Source: Terrihabitans soli (GTDB lineage Bacteria; Pseudomonadota; Alphaproteobacteria; Rhizobiales; Methylopilaceae). Taken from it: a DNA stretch of 64,000 nt. The translations under genes were made by a program, and so were the position numbers. Below the pieces are notes generated by a model. That model was not told where the DNA came from. It saw nothing but the letters and a program-made list of their open reading frames with translations, and did no database searches. The stretch is from assembly GCF_014191545.1 (NCBI RefSeq), contig NZ_AP023361.1, positions 2,942,501 through 3,006,500 of the forward strand, read 5' to 3'. Position 1 is the first letter of the stretch, and each line of letters starts with the position of its first letter. Positions 63,960-64,000 of this stretch are shown in pieces.

Positions 63960-64000
63960 TCAGCACCCGCAGCCGAGATGATAGAGCCGGTTATTGATAA
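63960..64000 (-). CDS. Partial second DUF1989 / carboxyguanidine deiminase subunit (C-terminal end only)
   Basis: The right edge shows the last 13 codons of a minus-strand gene ending ...[12 protein letters not shown]-stop, one base before the next start. The [10 protein letters not shown] end is typical of the partner DUF1989 subunit. The rest, and whatever drives this operon (perhaps another guanidine riboswitch), lies outside. Confidence 0.65.
   Translation of the reverse strand, partial: INNRLYHLGCGC

Noticed and set aside
1-64000. CRISPR arrays, tRNA or rRNA genes, insertion sequences, prophage
   Set aside because: No regularly spaced repeats, cloverleaf, transposase or phage genes were recognised on either strand.

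Overview
The window is about 60-63% G+C by eye, uses ATG/GTG starts with tight ATGA/GTGA/TGATG junctions, and carries an O2-sensing FixL/FixJ pair, a cbb3 oxidase set (ccoNOQP-ccoGHIS), an NasT/NasS nitrate switch, an imuA-imuB-dnaE2 mutagenesis cassette with an alphaproteobacterial LexA box, and an N-methylglutamate pathway for methylamine. Together these point to an alphaproteobacterium, most likely Hyphomicrobiales (Bradyrhizobium / Beijerinckiaceae / Chelatococcus-like). I cannot name the genus. No rRNA, tRNA, CRISPR array, insertion sequence or prophage was seen.

Layout. 1-9.56 kb, minus strand: nitrate assimilation, transcribed nasT-nasS, then (behind a structured leader with a terminator) nrtA-nrtB-nrtD-globin-FAD oxidoreductase-nirA-flavoprotein, running off the left edge. 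9.6-18.6 kb, minus: microaerobic respiration, ccoN-O-Q-P-G-H-I-S plus an MFS protein, behind a perfect FixK/FNR box. 18.7-20.8 kb, minus: fixL-fixJ. 21.0-27.2 kb, plus: an NAD(P)H:quinone oxidoreductase-like flavoprotein, then the SOS cassette. 27.2-29.0 kb, minus: an orphan phospholipase-D-superfamily protein of more AT-rich composition. 29.0-39.1 kb: the complete N-methylglutamate pathway (gmaS-mgsCBA on minus, mgdABCD on plus) around an XRE-cupin regulator whose gene is flanked on both sides by the same operator pattern. 39.1-44.5 kb, minus: rmlA-C-B-D plus two glycan genes. 44.8-51.3 kb, minus: a BMP-type ABC importer interleaved with a biuret hydrolase and a second, probably triuret, hydrolase, with a divergent LysR regulator. 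52.3-57.9 kb, plus: a guanidine-I (ykkC) riboswitch directly behind a sigma-54 promoter, controlling an ABC importer interleaved with a creatininase-family protein, a second glutamine-synthetase-like ligase and a GNAT protein. 57.9-64 kb, minus, convergent: allophanate hydrolase, a urea/guanidine carboxylase and two DUF1989 subunits (carboxyguanidine deiminase type), the last cut by the right edge.

How it fits together. Most of the window recovers nitrogen from small molecules: nitrate to nitrite to ammonium; methylamine through gamma-glutamylmethylamide and N-methylglutamate; biuret (and probably triuret) to allophanate; guanidine through carboxyguanidine to allophanate. The biuret and guanidine routes share the single allophanate hydrolase at 57931-59715. 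Sigma-54 type -24/-12 elements stand upstream of nasT, the nrtA leader (imperfect), the biuret importer and the guanidine importer, which fits general nitrogen-limitation control with substrate-specific control layered on top (NasS/NasT antitermination, LysR, riboswitch). The least described part is the guanidine-riboswitch operon, where a creatininase-family hydrolase and a GS-like ligase sit between the binding protein and the permease.
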